10,733 bases of DNA from Planctomycetota bacterium (GTDB lineage Bacteria; Planctomycetota; UBA1135; GCA-002686595): the NCBI GenBank assembly GCA_029259675.1, contig JAJDES010000184.1, positions 1 to 10,733 of the forward strand, written 5' to 3'. The position numbers and the translations under genes were made by a program. This document shows, one piece after another, positions 1 through 8,000 of this stretch (positions are counted from its first letter, which is position 1; each line of letters begins with the position of its first letter). Under the pieces are notes generated by a model. It was not told where the DNA came from and did not search any database. It was given only the letters and a program-made list of their open reading frames with translations.

Positions 1-293
1 TGCACGTCGGCACCGTTCACGGCGCGCGAACGCGTGGACTGCAGCGATCGGCGCTCGGCCTGAAGACTTGGTTTCTCGCCCGCGACCCAATCACCGGACG
101 GCGCGGGCTGCGCGGCTTCGCGCTCGTCCGAAAACGCACCGTCTTGCTCTGCTTGGGCTGCTTTCTGATCGCAGCGCTCTTTCCATGCCGCCAGGATGGC
201 CGCGCTCGAATCTTTCTCTTGTGTGTCCTCGCGATAGAGAACATCGAGGGCGTATTCGAGCACGCGCTCCGAGGAATTCTTGCCCGCCGTCAT
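1..293 (-). CDS. Unknown protein coupled to ECF sigma factor (N-terminal 97 codons, cut by window edge)
   Basis: An open frame starts with ATG at 293 and has no stop up to position 1, so the gene continues outside the window. Its ATG overlaps the sigma factor TGA in an ATGA arrangement, and a perfect GGAGG lies 8 bases upstream, inside the end of the sigma gene; together these make it a real gene. The visible part begins MTAGKNSSERVLEYALDVLY, holds a short helical stretch ending in AAILAAWKERCDQ (about residues 31-43), then becomes polar and rich in Ala, Glu, Gln and Ser. No membrane segment is seen in the first 97 residues. Position and coupling suggest a partner of the sigma factor, such as an anti-sigma or FecR-like protein, or a larger surface protein with such an N-terminus. 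I do not recognise a domain, so the function is inferred from context only. Confidence 0.7.
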   Translation of the reverse strand, partial: MTAGKNSSERVLEYALDVLYREDTQEKDSSAAILAAWKERCDQKAAQAEQDGAFSDEREAAQPAPSGDWVAGEKPSLQAERRSLQSTRSRAVNGADV

Positions 294-808
294 GCCCCAA
301 GCCTCCGCTCTACGCAGGACCGCAAACTGGCCACGCCGCGCACCAAGATGGATTTGACGCCGGATTCGGACAAGCCCAAACGAATGGCGATCGCCGTCCG
401 TTCCAGTCCGTCCCGGTAGCGCAGTTCGATGGCATCGCGCATGCGCGGGCGGGCTTCGCGCAGGCACTCACGCAGGGCGCTGAGGTAGCCGCGACCGGCG
501 TCGCCACGATCGAATCCACTCCAAGCCTCTTCAGCCGCCTCAGCATCCATGACCTCTTGCTGTCGATATTGCTTGGCCAAGGACTTCAAGAGCAGGTTGC
601 GTGCCACCATGCGCAAATAGGCGGCCGTTGCGGCACTGCTTCGCTGTTCAAACGGCGAGTCCAACACCATCAAAAAGGTGTCCTGGACGAGATCATCGAG
701 CTGGGAGGCCGGGCAGCCGAGAAAGCGCAAAAAGCCACGCACAGAGCCCTGATGGGTCGCGATCAAAACCTCGGGCGACACGGCCCCCTGCTGACGAACG
801 AGTTTCAT
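290..808 (-). CDS. RNA polymerase ECF-type sigma factor
   Basis: This directs core RNA polymerase to a specific promoter set, usually in response to a signal relayed by an anti-sigma partner. Taking the ATG at 808, the protein is 172 residues, normal for the ECF class. Region 2 is visible near residues 20-82: LDDLVQDTFLMVL is the region 2.2 core-binding signature and YLRMVARNLLLKSLAKQ matches 2.3-2.4. A variable linker (about 85-108) leads to region 4, where ERTAIAIRLGLSESGVKSIL (about 136-155) is the helix-turn-helix that reads the -35 element. A TTG at 820 is in frame but abuts GGGGGA with no spacing, so ATG 808, 12 bases from that purine run, is preferred. The stop overlaps the next gene by ATGA. 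There is no sign of an extra C-terminal domain. Family assignment is confident; the regulon cannot be read from the sequence. Confidence 0.9.
   Translation of the reverse strand: MKLVRQQGAVSPEVLIATHQGSVRGFLRFLGCPASQLDDLVQDTFLMVLDSPFEQRSSAATAAYLRMVARNLLLKSLAKQYRQQEVMDAEAAEEAWSGFDRGDAGRGYLSALRECLREARPRMRDAIELRYRDGLERTAIAIRLGLSESGVKSILVRGVASLRSCVERRLGA
302..306 (-). promoter_or_regulatory. Shine-Dalgarno GGAGG for the gene starting at 293
   Basis: The minus strand reads GGAGG followed by 8 bases (CTTGGGGC) and ATG. It is the best ribosome binding site in the window and lies within the last codons of the sigma factor gene. It fixes the start of the downstream gene and implies translation that is re-initiated or coupled. 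Confidence 0.7.
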
Positions 809-824
809 CGAGAGCCACAATCCC

Positions 825-840
825 CCGCGGGGCCCCGCGG
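825..840. promoter_or_regulatory. Perfect 16-bp palindrome in the sigma factor leader
   Basis: CCGCGGGGCCCCGCGG reads identically on both strands and ends just upstream of the GGGGGA purine run that is the only Shine-Dalgarno candidate for the sigma gene. It could be a dimeric operator or an RNA structure limiting ribosome access. A zero-loop palindrome cannot close fully as one hairpin, and GC-rich DNA yields such sequences more often than average, so the role is speculative. Confidence 0.3.
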
Positions 841-1048
841 ACGCAAGCGATTCGAAGATTTCTCGTCCCAGTTGCCCCCGTGGTGCCGGGGACCGCGCGG
901 AATCGGCAGCCCAGGCCTGGGGCGTCCGCGCCGAACCTTGGGGAGCCGCGAGAAGTGAGCGCTGGGCCGTTCCTTCATGCCGGGCCTTCCGAGCCTGCTG
1001 GGTGGCGAAGAGCCCACTCGGCGGGGCCCCGGCAGCGGCTTGACCGAG

Positions 1049-2746
1049 CTAGGGAGTCACGCGGACGAATTGCCCGCCAGTGATCTCCGCCAAGGCCTCC
1101 AGGGTTCCATCGCCGCCGGCACCAATTTGAACGCAATGAAAAATCATTTGGGACTCGGCCTGGCCCGAGCGAATCAGCGGCGCGACCCAACTCAATCCCT
1201 CCGCCGTCACGCCGTCGCACAGGACAATCACCGTGTCCGCCTCCGGCAATTCGACCTTGGCGCCGCCGCGCTTCCAGGACAAAGCCAACTCCACCGCCGG
1301 CTTGAGATACGTGCCTCCGTCGGGAGTGCGGCTAAGCAGAGAGCGTCGCGCGGCTTCCAAGACCTTGGGAGTCGCTTCCACCAGGTTCGGAGTTGACCTG
1401 AGCGGCTCGCTCGAGAACAGGATCACATTGAAGCGCGCGCTCGGTCCGACCGCCTGCAGGTAGTCCATCATCTGCCGGATGGCCTCTTCGTAACGCGTCG
1501 ATTTCGACGAGCCCCAGTTGTAGTTCATGCTGCCGGAGTGGTCGATGACGAACGTCAATCGATCCGAAACCGCGTTCAAACCAAAAAAGGTCGTCTTCGT
1601 TTCCTCAACCGGCGGCGGAGCGCCGCTGCTGCCCAGTTCGGCGCGACCTTCGGCAACCGCCCGCCACCAAGACCTCCAACGCCTTGGATCGGATCCGATC
1701 GATTTGCCCGACAGTCGCCGCAAGTTGCTCGACAATTCATGCACAAGTCGCAGCGAACGATTTTCGCCGACTCGATCCGCCCAAATGTGCAGAGCTTCAA
1801 TAAAAAGCGGCGCGGCCAAAAGTGGACTCAACTCGCGCGCCAAACCGATCCCGCGCGCCGCCTCCCGCCAATCATCATGGATCATCATTGCCTGCACGCG
1901 CTCGTACAGTCGCGCCTGGGCCCCGGCATCCAATGGCGGTTCGCGCTCCAACCGCTCCATCATCAAGTTGTAGGGATGGGGATCGAGAACAAAGTCGAAG
2001 GGTCGGCCCAAGTTATCGACCAGATAATTGTCGACCGCCGCGCTGTTGCGCAGGGGCAACTGCCGCAGGGCTTCGGGGCGCAACGCATCTCCCCCGCGCC
2101 GCGACAATTCAAGCAAAGCCGTGTCCAGTCCCTGCGGCCCCGCTTTGTTCACCAAGTAAAGTGCGGCGAAGCGTTGCGGCAAGCTGGTGGGGTGCGAGCC
2201 CAGCAAGACGTCGTGAAAGATCCACTGCAAGAGGCTCGCGCCGGCCGGCGTTTCGGCAGCTTGCAGCAGGCGCGCCAAAGCTTTGCGTCGCACTTCGAAC
2301 AGTCCCCCGCCGGGTCCGTAATCCCAATCCTTCGGGTAAGTATTCAGGCCCACGCTCAAAACCAGCAACCACGTTTCGCCCACGGCCACAAGTCGATCGG
2401 GATCGCTCTGCAATTGCTTGCTGAGGATGTCGAGATACTCATCGATGACCTTGTCGTCGCGATTGCGCTGCATGCCCTGGGAGCCGATTCGGTTGGCCCA
2501 CCGGCGAATGCGACTTATGCGTTGAGCTTCCAGCGGTTCCTGGGGCGAACTCGCAAGAAGGAACCCAACCGGCTTCACCGCCGCAAGCCGAGCAGCGGGC
2601 GGCGCGGCAATCGTTAGCGCAACCCGGTCCGGAAAATCCCCTTCTACCAGGGCCGGCTGCACCGGCTGGGCGCTCACGTCACGGAGTGGCGCCATGCCGG
2701 TCTGGGAGCCGGCGGTCGTTAGGATCAAGATTTGAAGTGCAATCAC
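1049..2746 (-). CDS. VWA (MIDAS) domain protein, probably exported
   Basis: The C-terminal 170 or so residues form a von Willebrand factor A domain with a complete metal-ion-dependent adhesion site: DHSGS (D402, S404, S406 counted from the GTG at 2746), the Thr of PDGGTYL (T479) and the Asp of LCDGVTAE (D511). Such domains bind protein partners through a divalent metal. Before it lies an alpha-helical region (about residues 75-370) and a DPRRWRSWW motif, a layout I associate with planctomycete VWA proteins. The start is uncertain. The frame is open up to an ATG at 2902, but the first 50 codons from there look non-coding. From the GTG at 2746 the protein opens with a hydrophobic stretch (IALQILILTTAG) resembling a weak signal peptide without the usual basic residues. 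An ATG at 2695 is a third option, and none has a good ribosome site. It follows dapD on the same strand, but a functional link to lysine synthesis is doubtful. No partner ATPase is visible. Confidence 0.82.
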   Translation of the reverse strand: MIALQILILTTAGSQTGMAPLRDVSAQPVQPALVEGDFPDRVALTIAAPPAARLAAVKPVGFLLASSPQEPLEAQRISRIRRWANRIGSQGMQRNRDDKVIDEYLDILSKQLQSDPDRLVAVGETWLLVLSVGLNTYPKDWDYGPGGGLFEVRRKALARLLQAAETPAGASLLQWIFHDVLLGSHPTSLPQRFAALYLVNKAGPQGLDTALLELSRRGGDALRPEALRQLPLRNSAAVDNYLVDNLGRPFDFVLDPHPYNLMMERLEREPPLDAGAQARLYERVQAMMIHDDWREAARGIGLARELSPLLAAPLFIEALHIWADRVGENRSLRLVHELSSNLRRLSGKSIGSDPRRWRSWWRAVAEGRAELGSSGAPPPVEETKTTFFGLNAVSDRLTFVIDHSGSMNYNWGSSKSTRYEEAIRQMMDYLQAVGPSARFNVILFSSEPLRSTPNLVEATPKVLEAARRSLLSRTPDGGTYLKPAVELALSWKRGGAKVELPEADTVIVLCDGVTAEGLSWVAPLIRSGQAESQMIFHCVQIGAGGDGTLEALAEITGGQFVRVTP

Positions 2747-2918
2747 AGTTCTATCGAAGAGTACTTCGCTTCCCGTCCAGGTTACGCGTCCCCAGTTAAA
2801 TCCCGGCGCCGCTCCCAGCGAGGGTGCCGCCTGGTTCCTCGCCGCCGACAAGCATGAGCTGGAAGAGCGAGGTGCCCGCTCAAACCGGCGTCGAGCGCAC
2901 ATTCCAGCGGCAGGGACA

Positions 2919-3692
2919 CTAGCGCAGGGAATCCTCCAAGGTCACTGCCGCTTGCGTGCGCTCATCGCGGTATTTGACGATCAAAGCGCAGCTAATCGCC
3001 AGCCCATGCTCCCGGGCAAATCCTCCCGAAGCGGGACGAGTGCCGGGTACGACCACCGCTCCGGGCGGTATTTCGAGCGGTACATCGCCGCCGGCCGTCA
3101 GGGAGCGCTTGTTGGGTAGATCAAAGACCGGAGTCGAAGCCGTCAGAATCGTGCCGGCGGCCAATACAGCACCTTTACCAATGCGCACGCCCTCGTACAC
3201 ACCGGCCCCCCCGCCGACCATGCAATCGTCTTCGATGATTACGGGCCTGCTGCCAACCGGTTCGAGCACTCCGCCCAATTGAGCGGCGGCGGACAAATGC
3301 ACGCGCTCTCCCACCTGGGCGCAGGAACCGACGAGCGCATGGGAATCGATCATGCTGCCCGCGCCCACGAAAGCACCGACGTTGACGTAGCAGGGCGGCA
3401 TCAGGACCGTGCCCCCGGCGACGAAAGCTCCGCGTCGCACGGCGGAACCGCCGGGCACCAAGCGAATGTTTTGCTGCGGTGAGAAAGCTCGCACTGGAAA
3501 GGCCCGCTTGTCAACAAAGCCGCCGCCGGCGCCCGGCATCTCGACCAAAGCTCCACTGCGAAAGATTTCAAGGATGCCCTCCTTGACCCAGGCGTGAACG
3601 CGCCAAGCGCCTTGACCGTCGGGCTCTGCGACGCGCACTTCGCCGGACTCCAGCGCGTCGAGCAATGCTTCACCTTGCAAGTGTTCGCTCAT
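2919..3692 (-). CDS. dapD: 2,3,4,5-tetrahydropyridine-2,6-dicarboxylate N-succinyltransferase
   Basis: This cytoplasmic enzyme transfers succinyl from succinyl-CoA to tetrahydrodipicolinate in the succinylase branch of lysine and meso-diaminopimelate synthesis. The 257-residue product is close to the usual length of about 270. A helical N-terminal domain (to about residue 85) is followed by a left-handed beta-helix of hexapeptide repeats. The family core is clear: MPPCYVNVGAFVGAGSMIDS (residues 98-117), VGSCAQVGERVHLSAAAQLGG, and GGVLEPVGSRPVIIEDDCMVG. D116 of MIDS aligns with the catalytic Asp of the E. coli enzyme, and a Glu is present in the VYEG turn (E167) of the active-site coil. The frame continues upstream, but the ATG at 3692 gives the normal family N-terminus (MSEHLQGEALLDAL) and overlaps the preceding TGA by ATGA. 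No Shine-Dalgarno sequence precedes it, which fits coupling to the upstream gene. Confidence 0.93.
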   Translation of the reverse strand: MSEHLQGEALLDALESGEVRVAEPDGQGAWRVHAWVKEGILEIFRSGALVEMPGAGGGFVDKRAFPVRAFSPQQNIRLVPGGSAVRRGAFVAGGTVLMPPCYVNVGAFVGAGSMIDSHALVGSCAQVGERVHLSAAAQLGGVLEPVGSRPVIIEDDCMVGGGAGVYEGVRIGKGAVLAAGTILTASTPVFDLPNKRSLTAGGDVPLEIPPGAVVVPGTRPASGGFAREHGLAISCALIVKYRDERTQAAVTLEDSLR

Positions 3693-4699
3693 CGCGGAAT
3701 TCGCGCGAGCAATTCGCGTGCTGTGCTTTCGTGTTCGGCCACGGCCTGTTCGAAAGAATTCAATTCCAGCATTTCGTGGCTGGTGTGTGCATCGAGGATG
3801 CTGCCGGGTCCGTAGAGCAGGGGCTTGCCCCAACTCCTGAGAAAGGGTGCGTCGGTTGCAAAGGCAACAACTTTCGAATCTTTGCCGTCGGGCACTTCGA
3901 ATTCGACCGGGCTGTAGCCCTGGCCCATGCTCATTTCGACATGCTCGCCACAGGCTTCGCGCACGCGCGCCAATACGCCCTGTGGATCTTCAACCAAGCG
4001 AAACATCAGCTCCGCCTTGGCCTCGGGCGCGACGACGTTTTCTGCCAGGCCGCCGGCGATCGTTCCGATGTTCAATGTGGTCGAGCCAAAGAGCGCGTGC
4101 TCGCCCCACTGCTCGCCCATGAGCTTGGAAAGCACCGCCACCAATTCGTGCACGGCGGACGGCCCCACCGGTTGCGAACTGTGGCCGGCGACGCCGTGGC
4201 CCTCCAAGACGCACTTGAGCACGCCCTTGTGGCCGCGCACGAACGTGTTGTCGGTGGGCTCACCGACGATGGTGAATTCCGGCCGCCAGGGATCGGCCAA
4301 TTTTGCGTCCGCCAAGACGGCTCCGACGCTGTCGACCTCCTCGCCGACGGTGAATAGGAAGCCGATGCGATCCTCGCCCGAATCGATCAGGGCGCGCGCC
4401 GCCTGAATCATGGCCAAGGCTTGCCCCTTGGCGTCGCAGGAGCCCCGCCCGCGAATCAGGCCGCGCTCCAGCGTCGGCCCGAAAAACGGCGGCACGGTGT
4501 CCAAGTGGGTGCAAAACACAAGCCGCGGCTCGCCGGCCCGCGCCAGCAGGTTGAATCGGCCCGGCGACAGCTCCTGCCGCTCAACAGAAAAGCCCTGCGC
4601 CTCCAAGAAGCCCGCCAAACAATCCCCATAATCCCCCTCCGCACCCGTCACCGAGGGAATATCAATCCAGTTCGCCAGCGTCTTGAAGGGATCTTTCAC
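3689..4699 (-). CDS. dapE: M20 metallopeptidase, succinyl-diaminopimelate desuccinylase type
   Basis: This belongs to the M20 family of di-zinc amidohydrolases that remove acyl groups from amino acids. The metal and catalytic residues can be placed in order: H65 in CTHLDTVP with D67, bridging D89 in GRGSCDAKG, the catalytic Glu pair E120-E121 in VGEEVDS, E147 in VGEPTD, and H305 in DAHTSHE. The lid/dimerisation domain sits between (about residues 155-265), with GHSSQP including H173. The 336-residue length is slightly short for DapE (about 375). GTG at 4699 gives the expected family N-terminus (MKDPFKTLANWIDIPSVTG); the ribosome site is weak. ArgE (acetylornithine deacetylase) and LysK are close relatives and sequence alone does not fully separate them. 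The direct ATGA coupling to dapD is what favours N-succinyl-LL-diaminopimelate as substrate. Family is confident, substrate moderately so. Confidence 0.85.
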   Translation of the reverse strand: MKDPFKTLANWIDIPSVTGAEGDYGDCLAGFLEAQGFSVERQELSPGRFNLLARAGEPRLVFCTHLDTVPPFFGPTLERGLIRGRGSCDAKGQALAMIQAARALIDSGEDRIGFLFTVGEEVDSVGAVLADAKLADPWRPEFTIVGEPTDNTFVRGHKGVLKCVLEGHGVAGHSSQPVGPSAVHELVAVLSKLMGEQWGEHALFGSTTLNIGTIAGGLAENVVAPEAKAELMFRLVEDPQGVLARVREACGEHVEMSMGQGYSPVEFEVPDGKDSKVVAFATDAPFLRSWGKPLLYGPGSILDAHTSHEMLELNSFEQAVAEHESTARELLARIPR

Positions 4700-5042
4700 G
4701 TCTTGCTGCTTTTTGGTTGGGGGAAATTTGGGGGGAACACTCCCGGCATCGCACAGGGCGCGAGGGGCCGGTCAGCCTAGTCAGCGTTGGCAAAAGATTG
4801 CCGATGAAATCCAAGTCGTCTTCTTGATCGGCTCGCATCCACGTAGGGACCTGAGCCGGGGGCGTCGTCGCTGGATGGACCCAAAGTAAGTCAAAGCCGA
4901 CAGGAAGCCCCATTCGAGACCGATCGCCGGGGGGGAACCCGCCGGCTCGGCTGCTCGTCACGCTCGCAATGCCTGAGCAAATGCACTCTTGCGGCGAGCG
5001 CTGATTGCGCCAAACGGCGCACCCCGACTAACATCTTCCGCC
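4700..5042. other. Divergent intergenic spacer
   Basis: These 343 bases separate dapE (minus strand) from the TMTC-like gene (plus strand) and should hold the promoters of both transcription units. I found no convincing sigma-70 -35/-10 pair in either direction; a TTGACT on the minus strand near 4894 has no matching -10. A run of G residues sits near 4724-4735 and a poor GC-rich inverted repeat near 4925-4947. Frames open across this stretch have unlikely protein sequences and are not considered genes. Confidence 0.6.
5006..5021 (+). other. Small leader hairpin upstream of the TMTC-like gene
   Basis: TGCGCC-AAAC-GGCGCA is a perfect 6-bp stem with a 4-base loop, ending 21 bases before the ATG at 5043. 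Its place in the untranslated leader, where no Shine-Dalgarno is visible, suggests it could affect initiation. Chance occurrence in GC-rich DNA is quite possible. Confidence 0.3.
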
Positions 5043-8000
5043 ATGAATAGCCCCGCCCAGGCCCCTGCGGCCACCGAAACCGTTCCCGCCTCCCACAAGG
5101 CGATTGTCGCCGTACTGGCTCTGGCCTTTTTCATCGTCCCCTACCTGACCAGTCTCGGCGGTAGCGGCTCCTGGGGGGCCGAACTCGTGGGCGACGGCCT
5201 GGAGCTGGTGACCCGCAACCAAGCCCTGCTCGACGTGCAAAACGATCCGGGCCTGGGGACCCTGGGCGCAACGCTCACGGCCACTTGGTGGGAAGGTTCC
5301 GCTTCCGCTCCGGTCCTGTATCGCCCCGTACCCACATTCCTGCTGGGTTTGACGGCCATGGCCGCGGGCCCCTACAACCCGGCCGAACCTGGAGACGCGC
5401 CCTTCCCATACCACGCGATCATTCTGGGTTTGTATGTGATCACGGCCTTGCTGGTGACCGAGTTGGCTTTCCAGCTGACCCGCAATGCCAAGGCGGCGCT
5501 GGTTTCGGGAGCGCTCTTCGCGACCTTACCGGTACACCTTTCGGCCGTTCTCGACGTCGGCAACATTGCGGTGCTGACCGCGGCCGCGCTCGGCTTCGGC
5601 GCGTGGCTGCTGTGGCTGCGATCCGCCGACAAACCCTCCAATCTGCCCGGCGCAGCAATCTTGCTGCTGCTCGCCTGCCTCTCCCACGAAAGCGCCTTGG
5701 CCCTGCCGGTGATTTTCTTCTTCGGTGAGTTTGCTCGCTCTCGCGAGGGCGGCATCGGCAGCGGAATGGCCGCCGCCATGGGCCGCTCCGGGGCTTTGAT
5801 CCTGTGCCTGGTGTCCGTCGCCGCAGCCCTGGTCTTGCGCGCCTCCGTGGGCGGGCAATTGCTGCCGCAATTTCAAGCGACGCAGGAATTGACCAATCCC
5901 CTGCTCTCCTACGACGTGCTCACGCGGGCCGCCAACGGTCTGCGCATGATGGCCGCCAGCACCGGCGCCGCCCTGGGCATCAACACACTCAGCTCCAATT
6001 GGGGCTTCGGCGCCGACTACAGCTTTGGGCAAGTGCCCGTGCTGAAAGCCTTCAGCCTTTGGAACCTATTCGGCCTGGCCGTGGTGCTGGTCTCGGTCTT
6101 CCTGGCCGTCAGCTTCTACAAGAGCTGCCGCACCCGTTCCGCATTGGTGCTGGGCTTCTTCGCTTTTCTGCTCCTGACCTCCAACGTGGTCTTGCCCACC
6201 TCGCACATGTTCAGCGAGGCGCCTTTGTTCCTGCCCTCCGCTTTGGTTGCCATCTTCCTGGGAGCCACCCTGGTGCGCTTCGGAAGCGCCGGTGCCGCCC
6301 TGGGCTTGGCCCTGGCCGCGGGCGCCGGCGTTTGGAACCACGTTGAATCGCGCAACTGGGTCACCAATACCGATTATTGGGAGCACAATATTCGGAACAA
6401 CTCGGTGAACAGCTCGCGCGCCCATTACGCCCACGCATTGGATGCGATCTCGGCTGAAATCCCCTACCTGGCCAAGAGCAACCTCGAGCGCGCCGTCGAG
6501 ATTTACCCCGCCTACGCCGAGGCCTATGCGCTGCTGGGCAATCTGTATCTGATGCCCGGTGGAATCAACGATGCTCAATTGGCGGTTAAGTGTTTCCGCA
6601 GCTCGCTTGAGATCCAATTGGAGCAAACCGATTACGCGCCGCCCCCGGAGCCGCTGATTACGCTGTTCAATTTCGGACCGCGCGCGCTGCTGTTCCGCCT
6701 GAACGCACTTTCCCTGTTCAACAAGGAAGCGGCCAATGCCGAAGAGCACCTCAGCTACTTGGAGGGCTTGATTGCCAAGGGCTTCAACTCGGCTTATGTA
6801 CACCACAGGCGCGCGACGGCCCTGATCGCAACCGGCCAACCCGAAAAGGCCGAGGCGGCCTTTAAGAAGAGTTACGAGATGGAGCCCACAAAGGACTGCA
6901 TCGAAGCCTATGGCCGTTTCCTTCGCGATCGCGGCAAGTATGAAGCTGCGCTAACGCTGTACGCCCAAGTCACCGATTTCTCCAACCAATACGAAAAAGC
7001 GCGCATCCTTTTGGCGCGGGCGGAGACCGAGGCTTTGGTCCAAAGCGAGGGTCCGCAAAAAGTACTCTCCACGATCAATGAGCTGTTGACGCTGAATCAG
7101 AGCATGCGCGCGGAGGGAGAAGAACAGCTCGAACCGGCGGATTACTTCCGGCTCAAGTACATCGAAGCGCGGGCCAAATTGGCACTCTACGAGAATGAAC
7201 TCAATCGCGAGCGTTTGGAGGAAGTCGCCTTCGATTTGAAAGCCGCGATCGCCAATTCGACACCGACCCCCGAGAGCATCGAAGCCAGTGGACTGCTGGC
7301 TCAAATTCTGCTTTCACTTGGGGAGCTCGACGATGCGCGCGAGATCTATGAAGAACTCGTACGCGTCAGCCAGCAACCCAGCCTGGGGCTTTTGCTCGGC
7401 GATGTGTATTACAAGCTCGGCCGTTACCCCGACGCCCTGGATCAGTTCCAGCGAGTGGATTCGGCCTTGGTCGATGCAGCCAAGCTGTATCCGGACGACC
7501 TGCAGTACCAAGCCGTGCTGGCCAGCACGCGCTCAAAGGTGCTCAACATCTACACCAAGATGGAAAAGGAGCAAGATGCGTTGGTCACTATCGAGCAATG
7601 GCATCAGGAAGCTCCGAACGGCAGCGATCCCAACGTGTTGATGATTCACGGCGGTTGGCTCGCGGGGCTCGGGGACATGCAGGGTGCTTTGCAACAGGCC
7701 CAAATGCTCGAAGCGGAGTTCCCCGGCCTGCCCTCGGCGCAAACATTCCTGATCAACATCAAGCGTATGGCGGAGCTCGAATCCAAGCTCCTGCAAGCTG
7801 AACTCCCGGCCGGTGACCTGGAACTGCTGGCCAGTCTGCGCAACAACTTCGGCAACCCCGAGGGCGCAATCGAACTCGCGAGGCGCGCCATCGCTGCCCA
7901 CGAAACGATCGAAGAGAAAGTTCGCGGCACGCGACTTTTGTCGATCTGCCTGGTGGCCGCGGGAAAAGCTGGTGAGGCCGTGCAAGAGCTAACCAACCTG

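Noticed and set aside
68..958. Plus-strand open frame of 296 codons
   Set aside because: It lies antisense to the ECF sigma factor and the coupled gene, both of which have clear family or ribosome-site support; the sequence is low-complexity and matches nothing, as is common for shadow frames in high-GC DNA.
805..1017. Minus-strand open frame of 70 codons between the VWA and sigma factor genes
   Set aside because: Pro/Arg/Gly-rich translation with no ribosome site and no recognisable motif; it overlaps the sigma factor start and palindrome, so it is treated as leader sequence.
1012..1048. Possible terminator hairpin after the VWA gene
   Set aside because: CTCGG/CCGAG arms exist, but the enclosed GGGGCCCC cannot form a looped inner stem and there is no T run, so it is not called.
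1687..1700. 14-bp palindrome GATCGGATCCGATC
   Set aside because: It is inside the VWA coding region and is made of overlapping GATC words; a chance coding sequence is the simplest explanation.
1538..2617. Plus-strand open frame of 359 codons
   Set aside because: Entirely antisense to the VWA protein, which has an intact MIDAS; the Gln/Arg-rich translation has no domain character.
4730..4910. Sigma-70 promoter candidates such as TTGACT on the minus strand near 4894
   Set aside because: None has a credible -10 box at 16-18 bases, so no promoter was annotated.
4662..4961. Minus-strand open frame of 99 codons in the divergent spacer
   Set aside because: Its end runs into dapE in another frame, it has no ribosome site and its sequence looks random.
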